64,000 bases of DNA from Flavobacterium sp. YJ01 (GCF_029320955.1 NZ_CP119757.1:3162001-3226000); one strand, 5' to 3'; shown: positions 27,095 to 34,724, counted from the first letter of the stretch. Notes: generated by a model not told the origin, from the sequence alone. Translations and numbers: made by a program.

Positions 27095-27153
27095 AATGAG
27101 GATCAACTTTGTAATTTATTGCGTATGCATAGATTACAAAGTTGATCCTCATT
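27095..27153. repeat. Perfect 21-bp inverted repeat between PKD and nrtR genes
   Basis: Arms 27095-27115 and 27133-27153 are perfectly complementary (words AATGAGGATCAACTTTG and its reverse complement), with a 17-base loop that contains TTGCGTATGCATA. No T run follows on the + strand. The right arm ends 4 bases before the nrtR -7 element, so it may be a terminator for the PKD gene, a regulatory cruciform or both. Confidence 0.8.
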
Positions 27154-27156
27154 CGT

Positions 27157-27164
27157 TATATTTG
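27157..27164 (+). promoter_or_regulatory. Candidate -7 element of nrtR
   Basis: TATATTTG fits TAnnTTTG. It is 19 bases upstream of the start codon. The expected -33 zone falls inside the right arm of the 21-bp inverted repeat and does not contain TTTG. Confidence 0.5.
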
Positions 27165-27183
27165 TTCGATATGATTTTTAAAT

Positions 27184-27876
27184 ATGGAAAAATTGCAAAA
27201 TATTAGAATTGCTGTCGATGCAATTGTTTTTGGATATAAAAGCGGCGGTTTGTATGCGTTATTGATTGAACAGCAATTCGGTTCTTCTGATAAATATTGG
27301 GCTTTACCAGGAGGTTTGGTGAAAGATGACGAATCTTTAAACGATGCCGTTATTCGCGAATTGCATGAAGAAACAAGCGTACAGCTTACTTTTATGGAAC
27401 AATTGTACACTTTTGGCGATGACATTCATAGAGATTCCAGAAACCGCGTTATTTCGGTTGCTTATTACGCTTTAGTTGATGCTTCTAATCTAGAAATTAA
27501 AGCTAATACAGATGCTGAAAGAGTGCAATGGTTTAAAATTAACGAAATTCCGTCTTTGGCTTTCGATCATAATTTGATTCTAAAAAAAGGAATAGAAAGA
27601 CTAAAAGCAAAATTAACTTACGAACCAATTGGTTTTGATTTACTTCCAGAAGATTTCTTGTTTTCAGATCTTGAAAACCTTTATTGTACTATTTTAGAAA
27701 AAGAAATCGACCGCCGTAACTTCCGCAAAAAAATACTAAGCTTTGATATTTTAGAACAAACCGAGAAAATTTCTCCTGTAAAAACTGGGCGTCCAGCTAA
27801 AATTTTTAGATTTAATAAGTCAAAATACAAAGAGTTAGTTGAAAAAGGTTTTCACTTCGAAATAAAGTTTGCGTAA
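27184..27876 (+). CDS. nrtR: NrtR-like Nudix transcriptional regulator of NAD metabolism
   Basis: A 230-residue protein. Residues about 1-145 form a Nudix domain; the Nudix box reads GLVKDDE-x7-RELHEETSV, in which the consensus Gly of the last part is Ser, a kind of decay seen in regulators that bind rather than hydrolyse nucleotides. The C-terminal about 80 residues form a winged helix ending RRNFRKKILSFDIL...TGRPAKIFRF, typical of NrtR/AraR-type repressors. Because the next genes are a PRPP synthetase and nicotinamide phosphoribosyltransferase, NAD control (NrtR) is more likely than sugar control (AraR). Its stop codon lies inside an operator-like repeat. Confidence 0.85.
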   Translation: MEKLQNIRIAVDAIVFGYKSGGLYALLIEQQFGSSDKYWALPGGLVKDDESLNDAVIRELHEETSVQLTFMEQLYTFGDDIHRDSRNRVISVAYYALVDASNLEIKANTDAERVQWFKINEIPSLAFDHNLILKKGIERLKAKLTYEPIGFDLLPEDFLFSDLENLYCTILEKEIDRRNFRKKILSFDILEQTEKISPVKTGRPAKIFRFNKSKYKELVEKGFHFEIKFA

Positions 27877-27888
27877 ATTTTACACAAA
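27868..27888. promoter_or_regulatory. Operator-like inverted repeat 1 (overlaps nrtR stop)
   Basis: A 21-bp site TTTGCGT-N7-ACACAAA, one mismatch from symmetry. It has the same left half and spacing as the site at 27921. Its centre is 53 bp (about five helical turns) from the second site, and it lies just upstream of the -33 element. Confidence 0.65.
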
Positions 27889-27893
27889 ATAAA

Positions 27894-27924
27894 ATTGTTT
27901 ATTCAAAATTAAATTCTACATTTG
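27894..27924 (+). promoter_or_regulatory. Promoter of the prs-nadV operon
   Basis: TTG at 27895-27897, exactly 19 bases of spacer, and TACATTTG at 27917-27924 fit the Bacteroidota consensus very well. The start codon of the PRPP synthetase gene is 27 bases downstream of the -7 element. Confidence 0.8.
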
Positions 27925-27941
27925 CGTATAATTAACGCAAA
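27921..27941. promoter_or_regulatory. Operator-like inverted repeat 2 (overlaps -7 element)
   Basis: A perfect repeat TTTGCGT-N7-ACGCAAA. Its left end is the TTTG of the -7 promoter element and it covers the transcription start region, so binding would block initiation. The likely ligand is the adjacent NrtR-like protein (inference). Confidence 0.75.
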
Positions 27942-27951
27942 CTAAAAAATT

Positions 27952-28785
27952 ATGATACTAAATCTTGACACAAAATTCGCTCCTTTTCAAAATCAGGAAG
28001 AAATCAAATTTCAAAGTTTTACATTTTCTGGTGGAGAGCCACATATTAAAATCAATCCAGATTTTGATCCAAACAGAAAAATCACGATCACACATCGATT
28101 AAATTCATTCAACGATTTAGGTTTATTGTGTGTTACAGTTGATGCTTTACGAAGAATGGACGTTAAAATTATCGATCTTTTTATTCCGTATTTTCCAGCG
28201 GCAAGACAAGATCGCGTTATGATTCCAGGCGAACCACTTTCTGTAAAAGTATATGCTGATATTATTAATGCCTTGCAATTGAGCAAAGTTTATGTTTTTG
28301 ATGCACACTCAGAAGTTACTCCAGCTTTATTGAACAATAGTACCGTTATTCCAAATTATACTTTTATCAAAGAAGTTTTAAATAGAATTGGTGAAAACGT
28401 AAAATTGATTTCTCCAGATGGAGGAGCTCTTAAAAAAATCTACAAAGTTTCTGAATTTTTAGGCGGAGTAGAAGTGGTAGAATGCAGTAAAAGTCGTGAT
28501 GTGAAAACAGGAAAATTATCTGGTTTTAAAGTTTATGAAGACGATTTAAACGGAATGGATTGTTTAATTGTAGATGATATTTGTGACGGAGGAGGAACTT
28601 TTGTTGGTTTGGCTGAGGAATTGAAAAAGAAAAACGCCGGAAAATTGTACTTAGCCGTAAGTCACGGAATTTTCAATAAAGGTTTTGAGGTTTTAAACTG
28701 CTTTGACGGAATTTTCACAACGGATTCTGTAAAAGATTTTGAGGATCAAGATGTTATTCAAATAAAATTAGAAAAATTAATATAA
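27952..28785 (+). CDS. prs: Ribose-phosphate pyrophosphokinase (short form)
   Basis: A 277-residue PRPP synthetase homologue, about 35-40 residues shorter than the usual housekeeping enzyme. The flexible catalytic loop is visible in YFPAARQDRVMIPGEPLS, the following FDAHSEVTPALL is the metal/substrate region, and the PRPP-binding loop is LIVDDICDGGGTF. It would make PRPP for the next gene product. It is 6 bases upstream of nadV, so the two are surely one operon. The short length suggests a specialised copy dedicated to NAD salvage; this is inference, and whether a standard prs exists elsewhere cannot be seen. Confidence 0.88.
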   Translation: MILNLDTKFAPFQNQEEIKFQSFTFSGGEPHIKINPDFDPNRKITITHRLNSFNDLGLLCVTVDALRRMDVKIIDLFIPYFPAARQDRVMIPGEPLSVKVYADIINALQLSKVYVFDAHSEVTPALLNNSTVIPNYTFIKEVLNRIGENVKLISPDGGALKKIYKVSEFLGGVEVVECSKSRDVKTGKLSGFKVYEDDLNGMDCLIVDDICDGGGTFVGLAEELKKKNAGKLYLAVSHGIFNKGFEVLNCFDGIFTTDSVKDFEDQDVIQIKLEKLI

Positions 28786-28791
28786 AAATAT

Positions 28792-30261
28792 ATGAACCCA
28801 CTACTATTAACCGACGGTTACAAAGTTGACCACAGAAGACAATACCCAGACGGAACAACAATTGTTTATTCTAACTGGACGCCAAGAAAATCTAGAATCG
28901 AAGAACTAGACGAAGTTGTGTTTTTCGGATTGCAATATTTCATTAAAAAATATATCATTCATGATTTTGAAGAATATTTCTTCAAAAAACCAAAAGAAGA
29001 AGTCGTTAACAAATACGCGAAAAGAATCAATAACTATCTAGGTGAAAATTTAGTCGGAACAAAACACATCGAAGATTTACATGATTTAGGTTATATTCCG
29101 ATGGTTTTCAAAGCGTTGCCAGAAGGAGCAAGTGTTCCGTTACGTGTGCCGATGTTTACGATGTACAACACCATTCCTGAATTTTTCTGGTTGACAAATT
29201 ATTTCGAGACTTTACTTTCTGCTGTGGTTTGGCTTCCGTGTAATTCTGCGACTTTGGCAAAACAATACAGAAAAGTACTAGATAAATATGCAGCAGAAAC
29301 GTCTTCTGTACCAGAATTCGTAGATTGGCAAGCGCACGATTTCTCAATGCGAGGAATGGGCGGAATTGAAGCAGCTTTGACTTCTGCAGCGGGACATTTA
29401 TTAAGTTTTACAGGATCTGATACTATTCCGGCTATCGATTTCTTAGAAGAATATTACAATGCCAATTCAGATTTGGAACTTGTAGCGGGTTCAGTAGCGG
29501 CGACAGAACATTCTGTAATGTGTATGGGAACCACAGAAGGCGAATACGAAACGTTCAAAAGATTGATTACGCAAGTTTATCCAAAAGGAATTGTTTCTAT
29601 CGTTTCTGATACTTGGGATCTGTGGAAAGTACTAACCGATTATCTTCCAAGATTAAAAGAAGAAATTGTTTCTAGAGAAGGAAAAGTGGTAATTCGTCCT
29701 GATAGCGGTGATCCAGTTGATATCATCTGCGGAAATCCGAACGGAAAAACAGAACAAGAAAAGAAAGGTGTTATTGAATTGCTTTGGGATGTTTTTGGAG
29801 GTTCTACAAATACAAAAGGGTTTAAAGAATTAGTGCCTCAAATTGGTGCCATTTATGGAGATAGTATTACCGTGGCACGTGCAACTCAAATCTGCGAACG
29901 ATTAAAAGCTAAAGGATTTGCTTCTACGAATGTCGTATTAGGAATTGGATCTTTTACTTATCAATACAATACCAGAGATACTTTCGGATTTGCGATGAAA
30001 GCAACTTACGGAGAAGTAAACGGAGAGGGAAGAGCTATCTTCAAAGATCCAATCACTGACGACGGAACTAAAAAATCTGCCAAGGGATTAATGAAAATTG
30101 ATTTGATTGACGGAAAGTATCATTTGACTGACAATGTTTCTTGGGAAGAAGAAAAACAAGGTGAATTGAAAGAGGTTTTTAGAGATGGAAAACTTTTAGT
30201 AGATCAATCACTTAGTGAGATTAGAACAAGAGTAAAAAGTGAAGTAAGTATCGAAGCATAA
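28792..30261 (+). CDS. nadV: Nicotinamide phosphoribosyltransferase
   Basis: A 489-residue protein of the NAMPT/NadV family, normal length. It joins nicotinamide and PRPP to give NMN, the first step of one-step nicotinamide salvage. Family marks are LLTDGYKVDHRRQYPDGT at the start, DFSMRGMGG, the catalytic-His region VAATEHSVMCMG, and VIRPDSGDPVD. It directly follows the PRPP synthetase gene and is under the same promoter and operators. A terminator follows. NadD, which could adenylate the product, is encoded convergently just downstream, although NadD enzymes usually prefer nicotinate mononucleotide. Confidence 0.95.
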   Translation: MNPLLLTDGYKVDHRRQYPDGTTIVYSNWTPRKSRIEELDEVVFFGLQYFIKKYIIHDFEEYFFKKPKEEVVNKYAKRINNYLGENLVGTKHIEDLHDLGYIPMVFKALPEGASVPLRVPMFTMYNTIPEFFWLTNYFETLLSAVVWLPCNSATLAKQYRKVLDKYAAETSSVPEFVDWQAHDFSMRGMGGIEAALTSAAGHLLSFTGSDTIPAIDFLEEYYNANSDLELVAGSVAATEHSVMCMGTTEGEYETFKRLITQVYPKGIVSIVSDTWDLWKVLTDYLPRLKEEIVSREGKVVIRPDSGDPVDIICGNPNGKTEQEKKGVIELLWDVFGGSTNTKGFKELVPQIGAIYGDSITVARATQICERLKAKGFASTNVVLGIGSFTYQYNTRDTFGFAMKATYGEVNGEGRAIFKDPITDDGTKKSAKGLMKIDLIDGKYHLTDNVSWEEEKQGELKEVFRDGKLLVDQSLSEIRTRVKSEVSIEA

Positions 30262-30270
30262 TTATAAAAG

Positions 30271-30302
30271 AAAAGCCTGAATTTTAAATTCAGGCTTTTT
30301 TT
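30271..30302 (+). terminator. Rho-independent terminator of prs-nadV
   Basis: A 14-bp perfect stem AAAAGCCTGAATTT / AAATTCAGGCTTTT with a one-base centre, followed by a T run, 9 bases after the nadV stop codon. Confidence 0.9.
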
Positions 30303-30323
30303 ATGATTGTTTTTTCCATTCAG

Positions 30324-30427
30324 TTTGTCATTCTGAGGAACGAGGAATCTTCGTAAGTAACTCCGCAACAAATGTCCAATCTTTGTAGAGTTTCTAACGA
30401 AGATTTCTCCTTCGTCGAAATGACAAT
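30324..30427. repeat. Word-like inverted repeat between nadV and nadD
   Basis: TTTGTCATTCTGAGGAACGAGGAATCTTCGT on the left (in pieces) faces ACGAAGATTTCTCCTTCG and TCGAAATGACAAT on the right. Sequences with GTCATTCTGAGGAACGAGG are REP-like. It occupies the convergent gap and reaches 20 bases from the nadD stop. Confidence 0.75.
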
Positions 30428-30447
30428 ATTGGGTATAATTTGTTTGT

Positions 30448-31029
30448 TTACTTCTTATAAAAATTATTATGATCAATATATTCCCAAACTTTCGGTGGCA
30501 ATAAAGGCTGAATATTTTTTCCTTCTTTAATGCTCTTTCGAATAAAAGTCGAAGAAATTTCTACGATCGGGGCATCAATAACATGAATTTTTGGATGCGA
30601 TTTTAGCTGAACATTTTCAGGTTCATCAGAAATACGCGGATAGACATAAATATCATGGTTTTCTAAAATCACCTCATAATTTTTCCATTTATGAAGCGTT
30701 TTCAGGTTGTCCTCGCCCATGATTAATGAAAATTCATGAGTAGGATATTTTTCTTGTAAATGTGCCAATGTAATTACTGTATAACTCGGCTGAGGCAGTT
30801 TAAATTCAATATCAGAAGGTTTAATTTTTGGATAATCTTCTGTAGCCAGAAAAACCATTTGCAAACGCTGCTGATCGTCTAATAAAGTCGCTTTCTTTTT
30901 TAATGGATTATGAGGCGTAACAACCATCCAAATTTGATCTAAATCTGCAAATTCTGCCATATGATTGGCAATGATTAAATGACCAACATGAATAGGATTA
31001 TATGTTCCGAAATAAAGACCTACTTTCAT
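30448..31029 (-). CDS. nadD: Nicotinate-nucleotide adenylyltransferase
   Basis: A 193-residue nucleotidyltransferase. The start at 31029 (MKVGLYFGTYNPIHVGHLIIANHM) places the HIGH-like motif NPIHVGH at residues 11-17; five codons upstream in frame are less likely to be used. Later motifs are PSYTVITLAHL and the ISSTFIRKSIKEG signature. It converts nicotinate mononucleotide to the dinucleotide in NAD synthesis. It is third in a yicC-gmk-nadD series on the minus strand, separated from gmk by a repeat element. Confidence 0.95.
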   Translation of the reverse strand: MKVGLYFGTYNPIHVGHLIIANHMAEFADLDQIWMVVTPHNPLKKKATLLDDQQRLQMVFLATEDYPKIKPSDIEFKLPQPSYTVITLAHLQEKYPTHEFSLIMGEDNLKTLHKWKNYEVILENHDIYVYPRISDEPENVQLKSHPKIHVIDAPIVEISSTFIRKSIKEGKNIQPLLPPKVWEYIDHNNFYKK

Positions 31030-31041
31030 TTTTTTTAGTTT

Positions 31042-31132
31042 CACAGAGATTCGCTAAGATAGCACAAAGATTCGCAAAGATTAAAAAAAGCTTTTGCGAA
31101 TCTTTGTGTATTTTTCTTTGTGATTCTCTGCG
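31042..31132. repeat. Word-like inverted repeat between gmk and nadD
   Basis: CACAGAGATTCGCTAAG and GCACAAAGATTCGCAAAG on the left face CTTTTGCGAATCTTTGTG and CTTTGTGATTCTCTGCG on the right. The arms are about 38 bases long with several mismatches and a loop of about 11 bases. It lies inside an operon. Confidence 0.75.
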
Positions 31133-31141
31133 GAATAGAAT

Positions 31142-31714
31142 TTATTTATTTACGAAATCCTTAACCAATTGATGTGCTTCTTCAAGAGCAACTTCCAAAT
31201 CATAATTTTTAATAATCACATCAAATTGTGGAGCAGTAGCTAATTCAACAGAAGCTTTAGCAATACGCATATTGATTTTATCTTCGCTTTCGGTAGAACG
31301 TTCTTTTAATCTACGTTTAAGTTCGTCTACGCTTGGAGGTTTTACAAAAACGGCTAAAGTTTGTTCAGGAAATTTATGTTTAATACGAAGTCCACCCGCA
31401 ACATCAATGTCAAAAATGACGTTTTTTCCTAAAGCCCAGATTCTCTCAATTTCCGATTTTAAAGTTCCGTAGAAATTATCACGGTAAACTTCTTCCCATT
31501 CAAGAAAATCTTCCGCTTTAATGTGTTTTTTGAATTCTTCCAGCGAAATAAAATAATAATCTTTTCCGTGAACTTCTTCTCCACGCGGATCACGTGAAGC
31601 CGCTGAGATTGAAAATTCTAAATTTAAATCTTCTTGACCTAACAAATGTTTTACGATAGTTGTTTTTCCTGAGCCAGAAGGTGCCGAAAAAACAATTAAT
31701 TTTCCTTTGTTCAT
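31142..31714 (-). CDS. gmk: Guanylate kinase
   Basis: A 190-residue enzyme that phosphorylates GMP to GDP. The P-loop FSAPSGSGKTTIVKHLL is at residues 9-25. The GMP-binding segment SISAASRDPRGEEVHGKDYYFIS and the lid region RLKERSTESEDKINMRI follow. Length is normal. The gene follows yicC and precedes nadD, an order common in Flavobacteriia. Confidence 0.97.
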   Translation of the reverse strand: MNKGKLIVFSAPSGSGKTTIVKHLLGQEDLNLEFSISAASRDPRGEEVHGKDYYFISLEEFKKHIKAEDFLEWEEVYRDNFYGTLKSEIERIWALGKNVIFDIDVAGGLRIKHKFPEQTLAVFVKPPSVDELKRRLKERSTESEDKINMRIAKASVELATAPQFDVIIKNYDLEVALEEAHQLVKDFVNK

Positions 31715-31715
31715 T

Positions 31716-31846
31716 AATTTATGCTTTAGGCTTCAAGCAATATGCTTTAAGCTTTTATTTATGCTTTAAGCTTTAGGCAATAAGCCTTAGGCTCTATTTT
31801 GATGTAGTTATTTTGCTTACAGCTTATTGCGTAAAGCCTATAGCTT
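31716..31846. repeat. GCTTTAGGC-type word repeats between yicC and gmk
   Basis: ATGCTTTAGGCTTCAAGC, ATGCTTTAAGC and CTTTAGGCAATAAGCC on the left face GCTTATTGCGTAAAGCC and TATAGC on the right. The block directly follows the yicC stop and ends 2 bases from the gmk start, so it is present in the operon leader of gmk. Confidence 0.7.
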
Positions 31847-32707
31847 TTACAAAACATTCAATACTTGTTCCTTAATCTTCTCCAATTCATCTTTCATCAT
31901 CACAACCAATTTCTGCATTTGAGCATGGTTAGATTTTGAACCCATTGTATTGATTTCACGGCCCATTTCTTGAGTGATAAAACCAAGCTTTCTACCATTA
32001 GCTTCAGAACCGTTTAAAGTTTCTAAAAAGTAATCTAAATGGTTTCCTAAACGTACTTTTTCTTCCGTGATATCTAATTTTTCTAAATAATAGATTAATT
32101 CCTGTTCAAAACGGTTTTCGTCTACATTTACTTGTAATTCTGAGATTGCCGTTTGCAAACGATCTTTAATAGCTTGAACACGTTCTGGATCAAGCGCTAA
32201 AGTATCATTCATAAATTGGCGAATATTTCCGATTCTTAGATTGAATTCTTTTTCTAAAGATTCACCTTCGTCTCTACGGAAATTTAAGATATTTTGAAGT
32301 GCTTCGTCAATGATAACCTGAATTTGATCCCAATCATCTTCGTCAATTTCTTCACGTTCTGTTTTTAATGTATCTGGCATACGAACCGCCATTTTCATTA
32401 ATTCAGTTTCATCAGCATCAGGATTAACTTCTTTTAACTGCGCGATATAGTATTTTACAACAGGCACATTTACTTTAGTTGTAGTTTGTTCTGCGGTATT
32501 TTCGACGTAAATCGCAAAATCAATTTTTCCTCTCTCTAATTTAGTCGAGATCTGGGTGCGTAATCCTAATTCCATTTCGCGGTAAAGCGATGGCATTCTT
32601 ACATTTAGATCTAAACCTTTGCTGTTTAAGGACTTTACTTCAACAGTAATTTTTTTTGTAGGCAATTGCAAAGAAGCTTTGCCAAACCCTGTCATAGATT
32701 GTATCAT
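31847..32707 (-). CDS. YicC family endoribonuclease
   Basis: A 286-residue protein with the YicC N-terminal domain (MIQSMTGFGKASLQ, VEVKSLNSKGLDLNVRMP) and the C-terminal DUF1732 domain ending IGSKSNHAQMQKLVVMMKDELEKIKEQVLNVL. The family is a metal-dependent endoribonuclease acting on RNA in E. coli. First gene of the yicC-gmk-nadD series, with a TATCTTTG element just upstream. Confidence 0.92.
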   Translation of the reverse strand: MIQSMTGFGKASLQLPTKKITVEVKSLNSKGLDLNVRMPSLYREMELGLRTQISTKLERGKIDFAIYVENTAEQTTTKVNVPVVKYYIAQLKEVNPDADETELMKMAVRMPDTLKTEREEIDEDDWDQIQVIIDEALQNILNFRRDEGESLEKEFNLRIGNIRQFMNDTLALDPERVQAIKDRLQTAISELQVNVDENRFEQELIYYLEKLDITEEKVRLGNHLDYFLETLNGSEANGRKLGFITQEMGREINTMGSKSNHAQMQKLVVMMKDELEKIKEQVLNVL

Positions 32708-32727
32708 AGAATTGAGTATAAAGGCGC

Positions 32728-32735
32728 AAAGATAA
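32728..32735 (-). promoter_or_regulatory. Candidate -7 element of yicC-gmk-nadD
   Basis: TATCTTTG on the minus strand, 20 bases upstream of the yicC start codon. No clear TTTG is found at the -33 position. Confidence 0.45.
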
Positions 32736-32801
32736 TTAAAAGTTTGCTGCTTTGCGTTGTAAATTGTAAATCAGTTTCGTACAAATATTTCAATACGATT
32801 C

Positions 32802-33149
32802 TTATGATAACGCTTTTATAACTTCTGCGACATTTTTTTGGCTGTTGCCGATGTAAATCTTACCGTCAATAATAAAAACTGGACGGCTTAAGAAAGTGTA
32901 ATGTTCTAAAATGTATTTTCTAAAATCAGCTTCGGTCAAAGATTTGTTTTTTAAATCCATTGATTTGTATAGCTGTGCTTTTTTGCTGAATAAAGCTTCG
33001 TAACTTCCTGAAAGTTTGTACATTTCTTCAAGCTGATCTTCAGTAATTGGATCTTGTCTGATGTCTTGAAAAACTAAATTGTTTTCTGGTAAGCTTTTGA
33101 TAATTTTTCTGCACGTATCGCAAGAAGCTAGATAATATATTTTGTCCAT
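32802..33149 (-). CDS. ArsC/Spx-type thioredoxin-fold protein
   Basis: A 115-residue protein of the arsenate reductase (ArsC)/Spx-like family. The N-terminal CDTCRK motif (Cys10 and Cys13) follows a beta strand. The remaining ArsC pattern is visible in LVFQDIRQDPIT, and the C-terminal FLSRPVFIIDGKIYIGNS resembles the RPI region of ArsC. Actual arsenate reduction is not shown; close relatives are often simply called ArsC family reductases. It is divergent from the DinB family gene. Confidence 0.82.
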   Translation of the reverse strand: MDKIYYLASCDTCRKIIKSLPENNLVFQDIRQDPITEDQLEEMYKLSGSYEALFSKKAQLYKSMDLKNKSLTEADFRKYILEHYTFLSRPVFIIDGKIYIGNSQKNVAEVIKALS

Positions 33150-33228
33150 GATTTTTGAATTGTATTAGACTACAAAGAAAAATCATTTGGAACTTAAAAA
33201 TGATTAATTTTAGAAAAAAAATAATAAT

Positions 33229-33684
33229 ATGAGCTCGGTTTTTGAAACGCAAAAAACAATCAGAGAAATTCTCTTAAAAATCTTAGATGGACATTCTTTA
33301 GAACAATTAAACGAAATTCCGCAAGGTTTTAATAATAATATTATCTGGAATGTAGGGCATTGTGTCGCAGCACAGCAGACATTGATTTACAAATTATCGG
33401 GACTTCCAACAATGGTTTCAGAAGAATTTATTTTGAAATACAGAAAAGGAACAAAACCAGAAGGAGATGTTTCGCAAGAAGAAGTGAATGAAATTAAAAC
33501 TTTGCTTTTAAACACATTTGAAAAAACAAAAAATGATTTTGAAAGCGGTCTTTTTGTAGATTATAATGAATATACCACGAGTATGGGATTTACATTAAGC
33601 AACGTTCAAGACGCATTAGATTTTAATAATTACCACGAAGGAATTCATACTGGAATCGTGATGACGTTAAGAAAATTGGTTTAA
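33229..33684 (+). CDS. DinB family protein
   Basis: A 151-residue four-helix protein. Putative metal-ligand histidines are in IIWNVGHCVAAQQ, and NYHEGIHTGIVMTLRKLV near the C-terminus supplies two more. This three-His pattern fits the DinB/YfiT-like metalloenzyme fold. Relatives include thiol-dependent transferases, but no reaction can be assigned here. It is followed by a strong bidirectional terminator shared with the RlpA gene. Confidence 0.85.
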   Translation: MSSVFETQKTIREILLKILDGHSLEQLNEIPQGFNNNIIWNVGHCVAAQQTLIYKLSGLPTMVSEEFILKYRKGTKPEGDVSQEEVNEIKTLLLNTFEKTKNDFESGLFVDYNEYTTSMGFTLSNVQDALDFNNYHEGIHTGIVMTLRKLV

Positions 33685-33688
33685 AATA

Positions 33689-33719
33689 AAAATCCCGCTT
33701 TTTAAAGCGGGATTTTTTT
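33689..33719. terminator. Bidirectional terminator between the DinB and RlpA genes
   Basis: AAAATCCCGCTTT pairs with AAAGCGGGATTTT around a short TT-A centre; T runs flank it on both strands. It ends the convergent DinB-family and RlpA genes. Confidence 0.9.
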
Positions 33720-34209
33720 ATTCTACTATAGTTTCGATTGTAACTTTCATTGCTCCAGCACCTTTATTTTTGGTGATATCCATAAAAGCTCTTTTGGATA
33801 AATCGATCTCGCGGGTTTTTACAAATGGGCCGCGGTCGGTAATTTTTACAATAACAAACTTTCCGTTTGCTTCATTGGTTACTTTTACTCTAGTTCCAAA
33901 AGGAAGTTTTTTGTGAGCTGCGGTATAACTGTTGTTGTTAAATCTGCTTCCGTTAGCGGTTCTTTTTCCATTAAAACGATCTGCGTAGTAGGAGGCATGA
34001 GCGTTTTTTTTGTATGGTCTAAGTTTTAATCCTTTGTCAGTAAATACCGAATCTATAGGTAATGCAATAATATTTGGTCTTGCATTTTTTACAGTGTCTT
34101 GAGTGATTTTTGGGTCTGTTGCAGGTTTTGTTTGACTTATAACATAGGTGAAACCACTAATTAAAGTGAAAGCGATTGTGGCGAATAAAATAATTTTTTT
34201 ATTTCTCAT
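33718..34209 (-). CDS. RlpA-like septal ring lytic transglycosylase family protein
   Basis: A 163-residue protein with an N-terminal signal or membrane anchor (IILFATIAFTLISGFTYV). The double-psi beta-barrel domain spans about residues 70-160, with HASYYADRFNGKRTANGSRF, LPFGTRVKVTNEANGK and the catalytic-type VKITDRGPF motif containing the key Asp. RlpA proteins cleave denuded glycan strands of peptidoglycan. The SPOR domain often found in RlpA is absent here. The gene lies downstream of a small membrane protein and the TonB receptor on the same strand. Confidence 0.88.
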   Translation of the reverse strand: MRNKKIILFATIAFTLISGFTYVISQTKPATDPKITQDTVKNARPNIIALPIDSVFTDKGLKLRPYKKNAHASYYADRFNGKRTANGSRFNNNSYTAAHKKLPFGTRVKVTNEANGKFVIVKITDRGPFVKTREIDLSKRAFMDITKNKGAGAMKVTIETIVE

Positions 34210-34261
34210 GGGTTATTTTTTTTCAGACTTGGGGGGAGTTTGTACAAATAATATGCCGAGA

Positions 34262-34290
34262 TAAAAAAAGCCCTGTTGAAAGGGCTCTTA
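34262..34290 (-). terminator. Terminator downstream of the 140-aa membrane protein
   Basis: On the minus strand AGCCCT / AGGGCT with an AACA-type loop is followed by a run of seven T. It lies about 12 bases after the stop codon at 34302. Confidence 0.7.
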
Positions 34291-34301
34291 ATTGGTTTTT
34301 T

Positions 34302-34724
34302 CTAGAACCAAAGGTTCCATGGAATTCTACTTAAAATAAGTAATAATCCTAATCCGTAAAATATAGCAAAGGTTTTAAATTTAGCTTCGCTGTTGATTAA
34401 TTTTTTATGTTTAGACCATCCAATTGTAATTAGGACGATTGCAATAAGATTAATAAGAGGGTGCTCTAATGATGTTAATCTAAGTTCTGCATTTGACATT
34501 TGACCAAAAGCAGCTTTTCCTAGTGGAGAAACAAAATATAGTATTAAACCAATTAATAACTGAGTATGAGTTCCAATTAAAGCAAATAAAGCAATTTTTC
34601 GATCTTTAGCTGTAAACTCTTTTTTTGATGTTACTCCGATGATTGCGTTAACAACCGCAACGAGCAAAAGCAGTAGTGCTAAATACGCCCATCCAGAGTG
34701 AAATTTTTGTAGAAAATTATACAT
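34302..34724 (-). CDS. Four-helix integral membrane protein, unknown
   Basis: A 140-residue protein, started at ATG 34724 (MYNFLQKFHSGWAYLALLLLLVAVV); the open frame begins 19 codons further upstream in AT-rich promoter sequence that lacks protein-like character. Four hydrophobic segments are visible, with histidines at FHSGW, GTHTQLLIG and LEHPLINL next to or in them. This His pattern resembles b-type cytochromes but is not enough to call haem binding. Genome annotations of relatives vary, so I give no function. A TATATTTG element precedes it. Confidence 0.75.
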   Translation of the reverse strand: MYNFLQKFHSGWAYLALLLLLVAVVNAIIGVTSKKEFTAKDRKIALFALIGTHTQLLIGLILYFVSPLGKAAFGQMSNAELRLTSLEHPLINLIAIVLITIGWSKHKKLINSEAKFKTFAIFYGLGLLLILSRIPWNLWF

